Source of the DNA: Rutstroemia sp. NJR-2017a BVV2
Lineage: Eukaryota > Ascomycota > Leotiomycetes > Helotiales > Rutstroemiaceae
DNA: 64,000 nucleotides
NCBI GenBank assembly: GCA_002946415.1
Contig: NJPS01000047.1
Coordinates: 92,394 to 156,393, forward strand
Direction: 5' to 3'
Made by a program: the position numbers and the translations under genes. This document shows, in pieces, positions 1 through 12,171 of the stretch. The notes under the pieces were generated by a model. It saw only the letters and a list, made by a program, of their open reading frames with translations. It had not been told where the DNA came from and did no database searches. Within the stretch, counting starts at the first letter, position 1. Every line of letters starts with the position of its first letter.

Positions 1-248
1 TAATTGCAGGTCAGGATGCACGGACGTAGACGTATGAGGAGGAGGAGAGAGAAGTATTTAGCGAGCGTCCACTCCACCTGTTTCTCGCTAAGAGTTGTGG
101 CTTATGTTGCTGGGTCAACCTGCGTTATGTGCGAGCCACAATAAACTTTACCTCTATCCACCGATATCAGATAAATGATAGATGAAACTTCAATAAACAT
201 ACGACGACAGGACGCCCGTTCAACGACCACCAGCGAATATCAGACAAA

Positions 249-3200
249 ATGTCCGTCTCCGAGGATCTGATCGACTTCGACATAATTGAGAATCAGAAAG
301 AGAATATCCAATCACTGCCCCAAGGACGATCGGCGCGAAATCTTGCAAAATTATTCTCACCATCCCCCCTTCAACCCCACACAACACCCACGCCCTCCGA
401 CACAAAGAACCTTAATGACGCGATTAGAGAAGAATACGAGACCGAGTTAATGACCATAGCAGAGTCAGATGATCCTCTAGATATATACGATCGATATGTC
501 AAATGGACGTTTGATGCTTATCCTACTGCACAAGCAACACCGGCATCACAACTCGCACCTTTACTTGAGCGTGCGACAAAAACCTTCCTTAATTCTCCGC
601 AATACAAGAATGATCCACGGTACTTGAAACTGTGGTTATCCTATATTCGGTTTTTTGCGGACTCACCACGAGAGACCTTTGCCTTCCTGGCTCGTCACAA
701 CATTGGTGAAGGATTAGCATTATACTACGAAGAATTTGCAGCATGGTTGGAGAATGCTGGCAGATGGGTACAAGCTGAGGAGGTTTACAAGCTGGGAATT
801 GATAAAGAAGCCAGACCCGCACCACGATTATTGCGTAAGTTCAACGAATTTAAGGAAAGATTCGCAGCCAGGCCGGACAACAGCAATGAGCCTTCGTCAC
901 CGGCGTTGCCTACAGTGCGTCCAGCCCTTGCCGCAAAAGTCGATCCTTACGCTGCAGCTGTGGCACCTCGAGATCCTCAAGCACCAAGACCGCCCGCAGG
1001 CGTTGGGGGACCATCAACAACAAAGAGCGGAAAGCAGAAGATGAAGATTTTTTCGGATGATGCAAATAGCCCTGCACCGGCTGTTACATCTTCACCAGGT
1101 GCTGGATGGCAGAGTATAGGATCATTGGCGGAGCGAAAGAAGGAGAATATGATGGAGCCAAAGCCATGGGTAGGGGAAACCTTGAAAGCTGGAGGAAAGA
1201 AGAGCAGCACAAAGATACCAATTTTCAAGGATGAGGTATGTCGGATATCTTTTTTCATAACCCTTGCCATGCATATGTTGATGATCATAGGACTAATTTC
1301 GCGGTTATGGCGTTGTGTATTTCAGTCTTTACCTTTACCTCTACCTCAAATTGCTGTTCCAGAATTACAACAAGTGACTATCAATCCTAAAAATGGGAGG
1401 AGTGAAAGAATCTTCGTGCATTTAGAAGCTGTCTATCCCACCCCCGAAAGACCGGGTACAGAGCTGAGTTTCGAAGAATTGCGTGCTGCACATCGAGGTT
1501 GGCTGAGCAAAGTCTGGGAAAGAGAGTTGCAAGAGCAGAAGCAGAGCCACGATTGCGAACCTTCCGAGTCAACGGAAGAACCTAAGATCGGCAGTGGGAC
1601 TGTTACCCGAACGATACCAGTCAAATTGGACATTCCTCGAGATCCTGTTCTGGTAGACGAGAATGGCATGAAAAAGGAGCATCACAAAGAGGGCAAACAG
1701 CGAAGGATCAAGGTTAAGGAGGTCAATGAAACGCAGATAAGTACGTTATAAATTCCAGTGTGTAATTTTAAAGACAGCTTCTAACAAATTTTAGTCAAGG
1801 CGAAGTTATCATCTCCTTCAGGTCCCAAAATGAAAAAGAGAAAACCAAGAGAAGCTACAATGACCCTTCACACCAAAGCGGCGACGGACGAGATCTATGA
1901 TATATTCAACCAGCCTCTCAAGACCGGCGATGAAGAGGAGGAAGAAGAAGAAGAAGACGAAGAAGAAAGCGACGATGATTGCGGCGATATGACTGATGGC
2001 GACTACACGAGCGGAGGCGAGAGTACTAATACAACAGGGCGCTTTGCAGGCAACAGTGAAGCTGAAGACGATGACGATGAGACTTCAGATGCTAAAAGTG
2101 TTAGCGAATGGTCAGAATTTACAGCCAAAAAGGATGCCCCGGATCAGGAAGAAGATGAAGCCTCAACATTTACCGAAGGCGAAGATGAGGAATTTGAGGA
2201 GATAAAGGTAGAGGTTCCTCGCAGTATACAGCAGAACGAGGAGGTTGTTACTCCTATATCTCCCGAAGCTCCTTCGACCACAAGAACCAGCTTCGTTCCG
2301 ATCCCGCCCGAAGACTACGATCCACCAACTCATCCCTATAGAGATCCGTGCCAAGTTTCCCAGAATCGACTACCTTTCATGACACCGATCGTTGAGAGAA
2401 CTGAGTCTTCCCTTGGTCTACCAACTGTAAGAGAGGCGAAAGACTATTTTCACTCTGCTAGCCCGAGCAAGGCCAGTGGATCCAAGATTCAAGTGTTCCA
2501 AGATGATTTAGGAAGTAGCCCGTTGAAGGAAATGGACAATGAAGTTCGACCAACGGATAGGTTCCCCCAGCCACAACTGGGCAAGAAAAAAACAGCGGCG
2601 CCTCTGTCTACTAAGGAAGTCGCACCCAAAGGACCGATAATACAGGACTCACAGTGTAACCCTGTCGATGAGGAGATTCGCCAACTTATTTTCGCCAACC
2701 TGCAACCACCGCTAAGTACCTACGAGGGGTTCTCTCAGCATGACGAGAAAAGAGGCCGAGCAGCTGAGATAAAGAAATATGCCAAAGCTATCACGAAAAC
2801 GAGCAAGAACACGAATGAAAAGACCAATACGAATATCTCAATGTCTCCAGTTTTACAATTTCCAGGAACTGACAGACAGTATACCTTGAAAAGGGAACTG
2901 GGTGCTGGCGCATTTGCTCCTGTCTACCTCCTTGAGAGCTTTACCGAAGACGAGCAAGACGAAAATCAAGCAGCTGCCGTTATGGGCAAAGGTGCTTTCG
3001 ACCACTTCAACCGCAAACCACTAGAGGCCCTCAAGATGGAAGACCCACCTAGCGCGTGGGAGTTTTATATTATGCGACAAGCGAAACGTAGACTAGGCGT
3101 TTCCCGTCCTGCGGAGAGCATAATTGATGTTTACGAAATGCATCTTTACAAAGATGAATGCTACCTGATTGAAGAATACAGAGACCAAGGTACTCTTCTG

Positions 3201-3938
3201 GATATCATCAATATCTGTAGGGCTGATGCAAAGTCTCCTGGTGGGGTCATGGATGAACTCCTAGTTATGTTCTTCACAATTGAACTTTTCCGTACCGTGG
3301 AAGCTTTGCATTCGAAGGGTATCTTGCACGGCGATCTCAAAGCCGACAATTGTTTAGTGCGGTTTGATACCGTTGAAGACGACGAAGTCTGGACTCCCAA
3401 ATACCGTAAGGACGGTAGCGGTTGCTGGAATATGAAGGGTATTACATTGATCGATTTTGGTCGTGGTATCGATATGAAGGTTTTCAAACCAGATGTACAG
3501 TTCATTGCGGACTGGAAGACTGGACCACAAGACTGCGCTGAGATGAGAGAATTGCGGCCATGGACTTATCAGATCGACTATCACGGCCTTGCTGGTATTA
3601 TCCATAGTATGTTATTTGGCAAATACATCGACACGGTAGCAGAGCGAGGAGGCGAAGGCTTAGGCGGAGTAGGCGGCGGTGGGTTGCGGAAATGGAGAAT
3701 AAAGGAGGGATTGAAGAGGTACTGGCAAACGGAGATCTGGAGTGGTGTTTTCGACCTCCTACTGAATCCTGGTGGATACGTGGATGGGGAAGAAGGAGGA
3801 AAGATGCCGGTCGTAAGGGGTATGAGGGTTATGAGGGAGGAGATGGAGAACTGGTTGGAAGGCAATTGTGAAAAGGGTTCGGGACTTATGAAAGGTATTC
3901 GGAAATTGGAGGACACGATCAAGGGGAAAAGGAAATGA
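249..3938 (+). CDS. BUB1: Spindle assembly checkpoint kinase BUB1 (Mad3/BUB1 family)
   Basis: Kinetochore serine/threonine kinase of the spindle assembly checkpoint. Two introns fit: 1236-1325 (GTATGT...TTTCAG, branch ACTAAT) and 1741-1794 (GTACGT...TTTTAG, branch CTAAC). Both are multiples of three, giving 1181 aa. An early KEN box sits at residues 17-19 and a second at 298-300 (RKKENM), followed by a conserved WVGETLKAGG stretch. The Mad3/BUB1 homology TPR-like region spans about residues 57-180. A long acidic linker follows. The C-terminal kinase (about 828-1150) has a glycine loop GAGAFAPV, ALKMEDP, the catalytic loop HGDLKADN near 979 and DFG near 1019, all intact. Two KEN boxes plus an intact kinase suggest one protein may cover both BUB1 and Mad3 roles; that is inference. 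The first intron could be missed by an ORF finder because it reads through in frame. Confidence 0.95.
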
Positions 3939-4463
3939 TCATGCTACTGGGTATTGGGTACTGGTTGGTGTTGTAGTAAATAATGTGGAGTTTCGGGGAT
4001 CCTTTGATATCAGTCTGGAGTACTGTATGCTTTTTTCAATATTTGCATTTTACTTTACGACTTTACGTATATCTCGTTTATAATTATGGATTGATTGTTG
4101 AAAATCAACGTTTCATGCCATCATTCTATTCGGTGAGTTTTCAGCCGCGCGGCCGGAAAGGCAACAATGGGGGCGTAGCTTGCAGGCTTACTGCAGCCTT
4201 ATGGTGTAACAGCACGAATACATCTTAATGGTGGATGAATCATGTGAGTCTTTGGTGGCGTTCGAGCTGAGATTTAGAGGATTGGTGCCCGCTCAGTGAG
4301 AATGGAGATAAGAATGGGTGTTTTCGATGCTCCAAATGATTCGCAGCATTATTCTTTCTACTCTTGCGGTTGTTCAGATAAATATTAAATCATCGGCGTT
4401 TGCTTAGTTTTTCTACAGAACAAAAAGCTTCGCTTCCTAACGACGACGATTACGGATTTAATT
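3939..4463. other. Intergenic, BUB1 3' side to AAA gene promoter
   Basis: I see no gene here. Open frames are short and lack similarity. It carries the BUB1 3' UTR and the upstream region of the next gene on the same strand. Confidence 0.5.
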
Positions 4464-7400
4464 ATGACTGCTAGGTTGGAAAGAATGAATTCAGAGGACT
4501 TTGAACATGTAGTTCAGCCATTGGAAGACGTTAAGGAGGACGTCGAAGGATCGGAGAAGAGGGACGAAGAAGATGTGGGTGAAGACGATGTCGGAAAGAA
4601 AAGTGAAAAAATAGAGAGGGACGATGTTAAAGAAGTGTAAGCTCTGGTCAGTTGATCTTTTCCGCCGAATCAGATACTGACGATCAACAGGGACCCAGAA
4701 GGTTCTGGGACAGACACCACCAAAAGTCCCGATGCGGCAAATCCTACATACACACGAATCCATCGTCAATATCTCTCAGACCGCGTTTTAGATACGTACA
4801 ATATTTCGTATACCGTCGATGAAATGGCAAGTGCAGACTCTCGTTCTGGGACGTTGTGAACTACTAACACGGTGAGTAGGACAGGAACTACCTGATCATC
4901 AAACGTGACGTCCCTGAATATGAAGCAAATTTCTTCTTTGAAGCAACACGCCATGAAAGAGGCCGTGGGATGTCACCACGGGGTCGCTTAGCGCGTCCTC
5001 GTAGATATTCAATTGCTAGATCATTGGGCGAAGATCCAATTGACTTAATACAGGGGCAACTTAGTAGTAGATTGAGTATTGAGATTAACCGGGTACCGTT
5101 CGAGAAGTGGTGGACAAATGAAATACCGGTCGTTGAAACAGGCAGATTCCAAGAACATGATCGAAGACGCAGAAGACACTCCGAAGACAGATCGAATTCT
5201 TTGGATATGCCGTTTAGAGGGAGAAATGTTCTGGATGTTGCGATTAAGGAAGACAAGCCGGTCAGATTGTCGGTCAATTCGCACGAACTGCAAGATGAAC
5301 TGACGCGGTTGACTCGAGTGGGATTTTCGGACTTTGCAAAAGTCATTCTCCCACCTTGGAAGATGCTGGTCGAGTACGAGAGCGGAATTAGAGAGAGGTT
5401 GGAGAGCTTGAAGGAGATGCTAAGAGATAGGGATGAAAAGAAAGATAAGGTGGAGGACCTGGGGAAAGATATTACTGTTGACGCTACACCCTCGAAACCC
5501 TCAGAAGAGAGGGATCATGTCAGCAGCGCAGAAAATGCTTGCCAAGTATGCCTCGACGGGCCCCATGCTCACTCTGTTCCGTTAGGCTGCCTCGATATAA
5601 GAGTCGCCCATCTACAAGTCCTGGTCGACTTCATGGACGCAGATCTCAAACCGGTCTTTGACCTTCGCCGAAAGATCAACGACGGTACCATTCAAGAAAT
5701 TGCCTTTGCGGATCTGTGGCATCTCTTTAACCCCGGGGACCTAGTCGTCTCATCCCCATATCAACAGGCATACAGAATATTTCACACCTCCATCGGCCGC
5801 CAAAAACCGTCAAGTAGCCGCTGGTATGAGAAAGGGCCAAACTATACTTACTTCAACATCGATTGTTTCTACATCGATTGCGACCCCAGGATGCTAGGTC
5901 CGATTCATCAAACTTTGAGTATCGTAGAGTATGTAGGAAAGCGATCCATCTCCGAACTCATGGTTGAATTAAACAGTAAATGGGTGGATAACATGACGAT
6001 ATCTCCGTTGAAGATGTTACCAGACGAGGAACGCAAAAGACAGATTGAGTATTTGGTTGCGAGGGGAAAGAAACTGAGAACTTTGAAGCAGGGTATGCAT
6101 AAATATTATGACGGTCTCGACGCAGCACAGGCTACAAAAGACTTTGATGATGACTATTTAGTCATACGGGATAGATCTTATGGTCATCAACTAGTTGCAG
6201 ATATGAATAGAGAGCCTGATCACGTAAGTCGCTGTCAAATCGATGGGATATCAACAATCTGGCAGAAATGCTGACAGAAAATCAGATTACCAGCGACATA
6301 ATCATAGATGGACCGTTCAGCAGTAAGCTGAGACCAATCGGTGTCTTCCGGGACATCGAAGGCGATATCTATGAGACTATGGAGAAAGCCCTCCGCGGTC
6401 GCGTATTGAATCTCGACCGCATCGACGGTTTGGATCGACAGTACGAGTTCTCAGATCATGTACGAGACTACATCATCGATGATGAACGCGCGGCTAAGTA
6501 TAAGAATGATTTGCACCTGTTGCAAGTTCGTGACTCCAAGGACGAAATTGAGGATGATCATTATATGTTGCTACCTCCTACCGTAGAAGCATTTGTGTTG
6601 GAGAGAAGACAATGGATCAGGCTGTTGGTGGATGAAGTGAAGGATATTGAAGAGATGCCAACGAGGAAATTCAGTGACCTTGTTCTACCAGACGGGTACG
6701 AAAAATTGTTGAAAGCGGTGGTCAAGAACCATTCTAGCAGCAAAGAAACAACTTCGACAGCCCTTGAAAAGCGCTCAGGTCAGCCACTTCCCCACCTTGA
6801 ACATTCCACGAAGTCCATCTAACAGATAAAACAGCACTTACAATCCTTCTCCACGGACCCCAAAGCACTGGGAAACGCCTCACTGCAAAGGCACTTGCTT
6901 CGTATTTCCAAAGACCAATTTACAGTATCAACTCGTATGATCTAGACACCAGCATCAGCGCATACGCCGGAAATTTTGAGTTTGCGGAGCACTTCCGCCA
7001 CGCCACAAAGTGGAACGCTATAATTCTGGTCGAAGATGCAGACCGAAGCTTTCCAGACCCGACAGTAAGAGACAATCGTTCGATCAACTGTTGTCTATTC
7101 CTCCAGGAATTGGCGCAGCACAAAGGCATTGTCATTCTGACTGCTCGCCGAAAAGAAACCCTTGATTCCCAGCTCGCCAAGCACGTAAATGTGGCTCTAC
7201 GTTATGACGCCTGGGATACGATTCAGAAGGAGAATACGCTTGCTTGGAAGCAGCAGCTAGCGAGGGTGGAGAGAGAACAGCAGGTGGAGTTTTCTGATGA
7301 GGTGAGGCAATATATTTTCGAGTTTGCGAGGGAGGAGTTTAGGAAGGGTTATACGTGGAATGGGAGAGATATTAAGAATTATTTTGATGTTGCGATTGCA

Positions 7401-7496
7401 ATGATGAGATCTGATTCTAAGAGTGGAGAGGAACAAAAAAGTGTGGAAGTGGAGCATTTGAGAGTTGCTGCGAGCGCTGTTTGGACTTGTGATTGA
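4464..7496 (+). CDS. AAA-type ATPase-like protein (fungal DUF7025-AAA family), catalytic motifs degenerate
   Basis: Five exons: 4464-4636, 4691-4826, 4880-6223, 6286-6778 and 6835-7496, giving 935 aa. The second intron (4827-4879) starts GCAAGT and ends TAG with branch CTAAC, so it is a GC-AG intron; no GT donor keeps the frame. The N-terminus is acidic. The centre matches the fungal domain that precedes an AAA module (about 200-480), with the linker PPTVEAFVLERRQW. The AAA module begins at ALTILLHGPQSTGKR. Walker A has Arg where Ser/Thr is normal, Walker B reads ILVEDADR instead of a DE pair, sensor 1 is LTARR rather than LTTNR, and the arginine-finger segment SRIH is replaced by AKHV. The acceptor at 6834 could instead be 6825 (3 extra residues). 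Exon 4-5 joining is well supported. ATP hydrolysis is doubtful; binding may persist. Confidence 0.85.
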
Positions 7497-7522
7497 GTTG
7501 GTTCTCAGGCAGTAAGATGATT

Positions 7523-7695
7523 CACCAGGGGGTGTACTCACTATCCGACCAACTTCAAACTTCGATATTCTCAATATCCAAATTTCACTTAAACAATCAG
7601 ACATATAATTATACTTAAGTATATAGTAGTTTATAATATTTAAATATTACTCAAACAATCAGAAGTTGGTCGGGTAGTTAGTACACCCCTTGGTG
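7523..7695. mobile_element. 173-bp MITE with about 34-bp terminal inverted repeats
   Basis: The left end 7523-7556 (CACCAGGGGGTGTACTCACT...) and the right end 7662-7695 (...AGTACACCCCTTGGTG) are imperfect inverted repeats, with about four mismatches over roughly 34 nt. The flanks carry ATT at 7520-7522 and 7696-7698, a possible 3-bp target duplication. The interior is AT-rich with no coding capacity. CAC termini plus a 3-bp duplication recall CACTA-type elements, but the superfamily is not certain. It lies 26 bp after the AAA gene stop, so it may sit in that gene's 3' UTR. Confidence 0.8.
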
Positions 7696-7824
7696 ATTGC
7701 ACTCAGTTAGTACATGAAATAGCCAGAGGGATTCTAGCATCTCTGATCTCAAGCCTATCACCAACCGTCGAGATATATACCGTCAGTGCTAGTCAGTCAG
7801 ATCCACCATGCCACCATATTTTGA

Positions 7825-8928
7825 TTACCAAGGGGCACCATCGAAAATCTGCGCCAAACCTTTATACCTATGTAATAACGTACCATCTCTATGACATGGC
7901 AACCATAAGTTCCACATCAGAACTTCCACAGCTCGTTTCTTTTTCTTCCGCGCGTTCCCAACCAACCTACCATGTAACGAAGAGGGAATAATCTCTACCT
8001 TTTCCCAAAATTTCTTCTTCGCAGTAAACTCATCTCTCATACTTTCATCGAGCCATTCCTCTCTTTCAGGACGCTTTAAATGCTTGGCAAGGGCGTCACC
8101 TATCTTCCTCGCCTGCAAGATGTTGGCATTATAAACCCGTCGAAAATGCTCTTCTCCTCTTCTAGCAATCTCGTTGCCGCTCCGATCAAGGTAATCAAGA
8201 TGCTCAAATCGCCCGGGTAACTCTGGGTAGAGAAGGAACTTATTCCCATATGCTGCATGGTACCGAATAATGTAACCTGGGAAAGCGATGTATAGTTTCT
8301 TCAAAGCGGGACAGTTCTTTTGGACGTGGTTCAAGATCTCGTGCTCTGGGAAATTCATGTGGAAATTCCTGATGTCGGGATTCTGCCATGGGGTATCGTA
8401 AAGCGCAACTTCAGTGATTCTAGACATGTCGATCGATCCGCCGTAGTGATAAAACATCAAGAGATCTTCGGCGTTTATCATAAGTATATCCTCTGCTGGA
8501 CGCAAATGCATATGCATACGTGCGTCATTACGGCGATCGCGGTTAAGAACAAGGTCAGGTTTGCTCCAAACTTCGGCATGGGAACCTGCGTTCCCAACTT
8601 CGGCATGGAGAGCTTTTGGGTACTTTCGGACTAGGGTCCTGCCGGTGGAAGTAAGCTCAATCTTTCGGTAAGAATCCTCGATCAAACTTCGTGCGCTACT
8701 GCATACCTTTAGTAAGGCTTTGTGTTCTGCCGGTCTATACTGGTGGATAAAGACTTCCAGCGTTGTATGAGGGATTCCTTCGGGTATTTGGTGAGGTTGA
8801 CCAAATTGAAAGTTGATAACTGAGAAGCCAAATCTCACATGGTACACTTTAGGTGGTGGAAGTAAGTACCTGAAAATCTCTCGTTGGGTTTCAAGAGGCA
8901 ATCGAGTAAACATATGAAAGCTGTCCAT
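7825..8928 (-). CDS. 2EXR domain-containing protein
   Basis: Single-exon 367-aa protein. Residues 7-33 (FTRLPLETQREIFRYLLP, then VYHVRF) match the fungal 2EXR domain, an F-box-like N-terminal module abundant in Pezizomycotina with unknown biochemical role. The rest has no motif I recognise; it contains an Arg/Lys-rich segment near the C-terminus (GRLVGNARKKKKRAVEV) that could be a nuclear signal. No membrane segment or signal peptide is seen. The start ATG is the first in frame and precedes the domain by six residues. It converges with the AAA gene across the MITE. Confidence 0.75.
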   Translation of the reverse strand: MDSFHMFTRLPLETQREIFRYLLPPPKVYHVRFGFSVINFQFGQPHQIPEGIPHTTLEVFIHQYRPAEHKALLKVCSSARSLIEDSYRKIELTSTGRTLVRKYPKALHAEVGNAGSHAEVWSKPDLVLNRDRRNDARMHMHLRPAEDILMINAEDLLMFYHYGGSIDMSRITEVALYDTPWQNPDIRNFHMNFPEHEILNHVQKNCPALKKLYIAFPGYIIRYHAAYGNKFLLYPELPGRFEHLDYLDRSGNEIARRGEEHFRRVYNANILQARKIGDALAKHLKRPEREEWLDESMRDEFTAKKKFWEKVEIIPSSLHGRLVGNARKKKKRAVEVLMWNLWLPCHRDGTLLHRYKGLAQIFDGAPW

Positions 8929-10236
8929 GGCTACGTCTTGCTGTCTTGGGGATTAAATGTACTGAATTGAGATATCAATGGTGTTATTTAAGCACACAAT
9001 TATTGGTTGTTCAGTTTGGTCGATTGTTTTCAATCTAGCCATGAGGACAAAGAAGATTTCCATATAGACTTCTGAAGGACTAATAATTTATAGACCATCT
9101 ATCAGTCCGTTTGGTAGACGCAGCAAATCTAATTAAAGAATTTCAGTACATTATGAAACGCTTCGGACAAGCGGAAATGAGGGCAGTCACATAAGTGAAT
9201 ATCGCCTTTAGTCTCACAACTTTCTTCCCTCTACAGGCTCTATTATCTTATTGGCAATGAATTTTAAGCTGCTATACTCCTTTTCTCTCCTGTGACTATA
9301 ACTACCAGTATAGATAGTAGATTGTCACAAATTCTCCGCACGATAAAATGATTTTACTAACGCCGTTGAGCCTACCCCGGCCCATCAGTCGAGATATGGA
9401 TTTCGTGAAAGTCGACTCAGTCACTCGCTGATATTGCAAACGATGAATACTAGATGTTTCTAGTCCACTGCGTATGCACTGGTTTCATCGTAGGCTGAAG
9501 TTAGAAGCAATGGAATACGGTGATTCTATGATAACACTGATCAGTCCCTGAACAGCGATCCGGACTGTATGGTAGAGTTTGACGATGTGTAACGGACCAA
9601 GCCTCTGACATATTTGGAACCGGATATTCAGAGACTATATGGACTAATACAAAGCATACGCCACATTTAGTATGGGATAAATAAATCTTTGATGGACAGA
9701 ATCTGTAGTATCGAGCAAAAGGCATTGGCTAGTGCCAAGTGGTTACAATAATTGTAACAAAAAGGAGTAATATTAGCCGAGAAGTCCTGAGTTATCAACA
9801 GCTCTTGAACAACCCCCAGTGCAAACCTAAAGTGACGTCACTCCTGAGAAGGTGACAATTGTGGCTATTATGATTGTATTCTGCTTTAAATCAAGCCTAC
9901 TTAAGATACATGATCTTACTGTACATTTCCACCACAGTAAATCTTCTTGGAAGTTTTAACTTTTACTAGTACCCAGAGAAATTATATGGGACATTAAAAT
10001 TGCTCCAGATTTCTGACAAGTTCTGCAAATGAGTTATAAGACTTGCAGTAGCTGAATCTCAGTCTTGGAAGAGTATGAATCTCTCCTACCTTATCCAAAA
10101 ACGAACGTCACGCATTCTGAAGAGGAATAAGCGAAGGGCGACGATTAGTAGCCTGGAACCCTTCATAGAATACAATCGACAGTAGCACAGCTACAAAGGA
10201 CATGAATACCTAGAAATGCTCTTTGAATATCACGTC
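8929..10236. other. Gene-free stretch
   Basis: AT-rich, with no convincing open frame. The first few hundred bases should hold the promoter of the minus-strand 2EXR gene. Nothing else is supported. Confidence 0.5.
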
Positions 10237-10376
10237 TAGGCTGAAAATGGGTACCCATAGGTAGGTAATTCCAGGTCTTCAAACTATTTACCGGGTACCC
10301 ATTAGTCATCATAACCCAACCATGGGTAACCCAACCCAGCGGATACCCATCCCATAGTAGGCTCGCAGCCTAGGAC
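10237..10376. mobile_element. hAT-like MITE, copy 1 (short, diverged)
   Basis: The segment starts TAGGCTGAAAATGGGTACCC and ends near GGCTCGCAGCCTA. Its core TTAGTCATCATAACCCA, followed by CCATGGGTA, is shared with the copy at 31644-31903 in the same order. It is about half that copy's length. Flanks ATCACGTC (left) and CTCACGTC (right) differ at one base and may be the decayed 8-bp target duplication, in which case the right end extends to about 10376. Confidence 0.65.
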
Positions 10377-10769
10377 TCACGTCCTAGGCATATTAAACTA
10401 ATCTAATCTGCCACCCTTTGTACCGACTCACCTTTCCCCCCAGTGATCTTTGTTCAGTGGTTGTCTCGGAGACTTCAAATGCCAGATCGACTTCCCAGGC
10501 ACTTGTTATACTCCGCAGGAGATGTAGCATTTCGACTGTGTCTTGTTAACGAATAGGTGCACCCCAAATCAAGCATTATTTATCGATAACGTGGAAGTCA
10601 TGGGGTGGTAAAAAGATTTTTGAGAACCTATATCACAGTCTGAACTGAAAGCTAATTCTCAAAACCAATAAATAATCTCCATAGTTGAATAATAATTGCA
10701 TCTGCGAATGTATGAATGAGAAGCCAAGCACAAGTTTGGTCACTTTAGACTCCCTCTGAAGCAGAAGCT
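10377..10769. other. Intergenic, between MITE copy 1 and epoxide hydrolase 3' end
   Basis: No gene seen. It should contain the 3' UTR of the minus-strand epoxide hydrolase gene. Confidence 0.45.
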
Positions 10770-12171
10770 CTAGTATCCATCACAGCCATTCACAACACCA
10801 AAAGCACCTCCACCCTTACCGAACATAACTCGCAAGTCTCTCACTAGCATATCCGGCTTTTCGTGAGCGTAGAAATGTCTGCTCAGTCGTAAGTATGATG
10901 TTTATCGTCGGTCATATAAATGAAATGCGATCATATAAATGAAATGCGAATATACATACCCTCCAGTATCATTCTCCACTTCATACACCACCTCGCCAAG
11001 AGTTCTTCCCCACCGTTTTGGCACGTTCTCCAAGTCCTTCGGATTGTAGGCCAAGCCCAACTTCACACCCGGTGTCCACGTCTGTAGATTCTCATATGTA
11101 CACTCGCCTCCTTCAGTATGCATGGTTTCATAGTAAATACGCTGTGCAGCGCCTGGCCCGGCAGTGCTGAAGTAGTAGATGCTTACCCAGGTGAGGATCT
11201 CATCGACAGTCCATGGATAATCATCTGACCAATCGTGCAATTTCTCGTAGAGCCAGGCGAGAAGAGCCACTGGGGAGTCTGCAAGACCATAGGCAAGTGT
11301 CTGCGGCTTTGTGGATTGGAGAACGTTATACCCTTTGCAGCTTAGCAAGTGTTTAGTGCTTTTCGTATTGGGGGCAAGATCTCACCTCGGCTTTCTGCTT
11401 GAAACCATTTCTTCCGCTCGACTGTCCGCTTTTCTTGCTCGCTGTATGGCATGATCATATCTCCAACCTTCTCTATCGGATTAACCAGGAGTGATGGAGG
11501 TTGTGCATAGACCATGTTCAGGTGGCTGGCTTTGCAATGCCCTGGATATAATTTACCTATGGATCTCGTGATCCAGAAACCCCAGTCGCCTGCCTGTGTC
11601 ACATATTGGTCGTAGCCCAGTGACACCATAAGCTTGTGTAGCGTCTCTGCATACTGGGCAAGCGCAAACCCGCGCTTCTTGACTCCTGAACTGAATCCAA
11701 AGTTTGGGAGCGACGGTGCAACGACGTGGAAGCTTGGAGCCTCAGGAGTAGCGCTGGACAACTGGGGTAGAATCTTGAGCACTTCGACATAAGAACCAGG
11801 CCCTTTGGTTCTTTTGTCAGCAATCAATAATATGATTCACGAAAGATTGGGACGGTACAGCCATGCACAAATAGTAAAGGAATCGCCTTGTCAACTGTGC
11901 TCTTCTGATGCAGGAAGTGAATATCTAGTTCTCCAAATTCTTCAATCTCAATTTTCGTTGTGAACTGAGGATACTTATTCAAATCCCCCTCTGCACGTCT
12001 CCAGTCCCAATCTTTCCATGTATCAGCCAAGTGTGTGATCTCAGACAGTGGAGTGCCCTGGTCCCAGCCAGGATCAGGATGGAGCTCATCAGGAAATGTA
12101 GTTAAATGGAGCTTTTTATGAAGGAGGTCGAGTTTGGATTGTGGAACATCAATCGCGAAAGTTTGCGCCAT
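10770..12171 (-). CDS. Microsomal-type epoxide hydrolase (alpha/beta hydrolase)
   Basis: Hydrolyses epoxides to diols. Four exons on the minus strand: 12171-11859, 11802-11386, 11332-10960 and 10878-10770, giving 403 aa, the usual size for fungal members. The N-terminal EHN domain (about 1-95) is followed by LLFVHGWPGS, an oxyanion motif formed only across the first intron junction. The nucleophile lies in QAGDWGFW, and the C-terminal [10 protein letters not shown], with the catalytic His, is formed across the last junction. The family segment [21 protein letters not shown] follows the second junction and fixes the acceptor at 11333 (TGCAAAG). All catalytic motifs appear intact. There is no signal peptide. 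The physiological substrate cannot be read from sequence; roles in detoxification or secondary metabolism are typical of the family. Confidence 0.9.
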
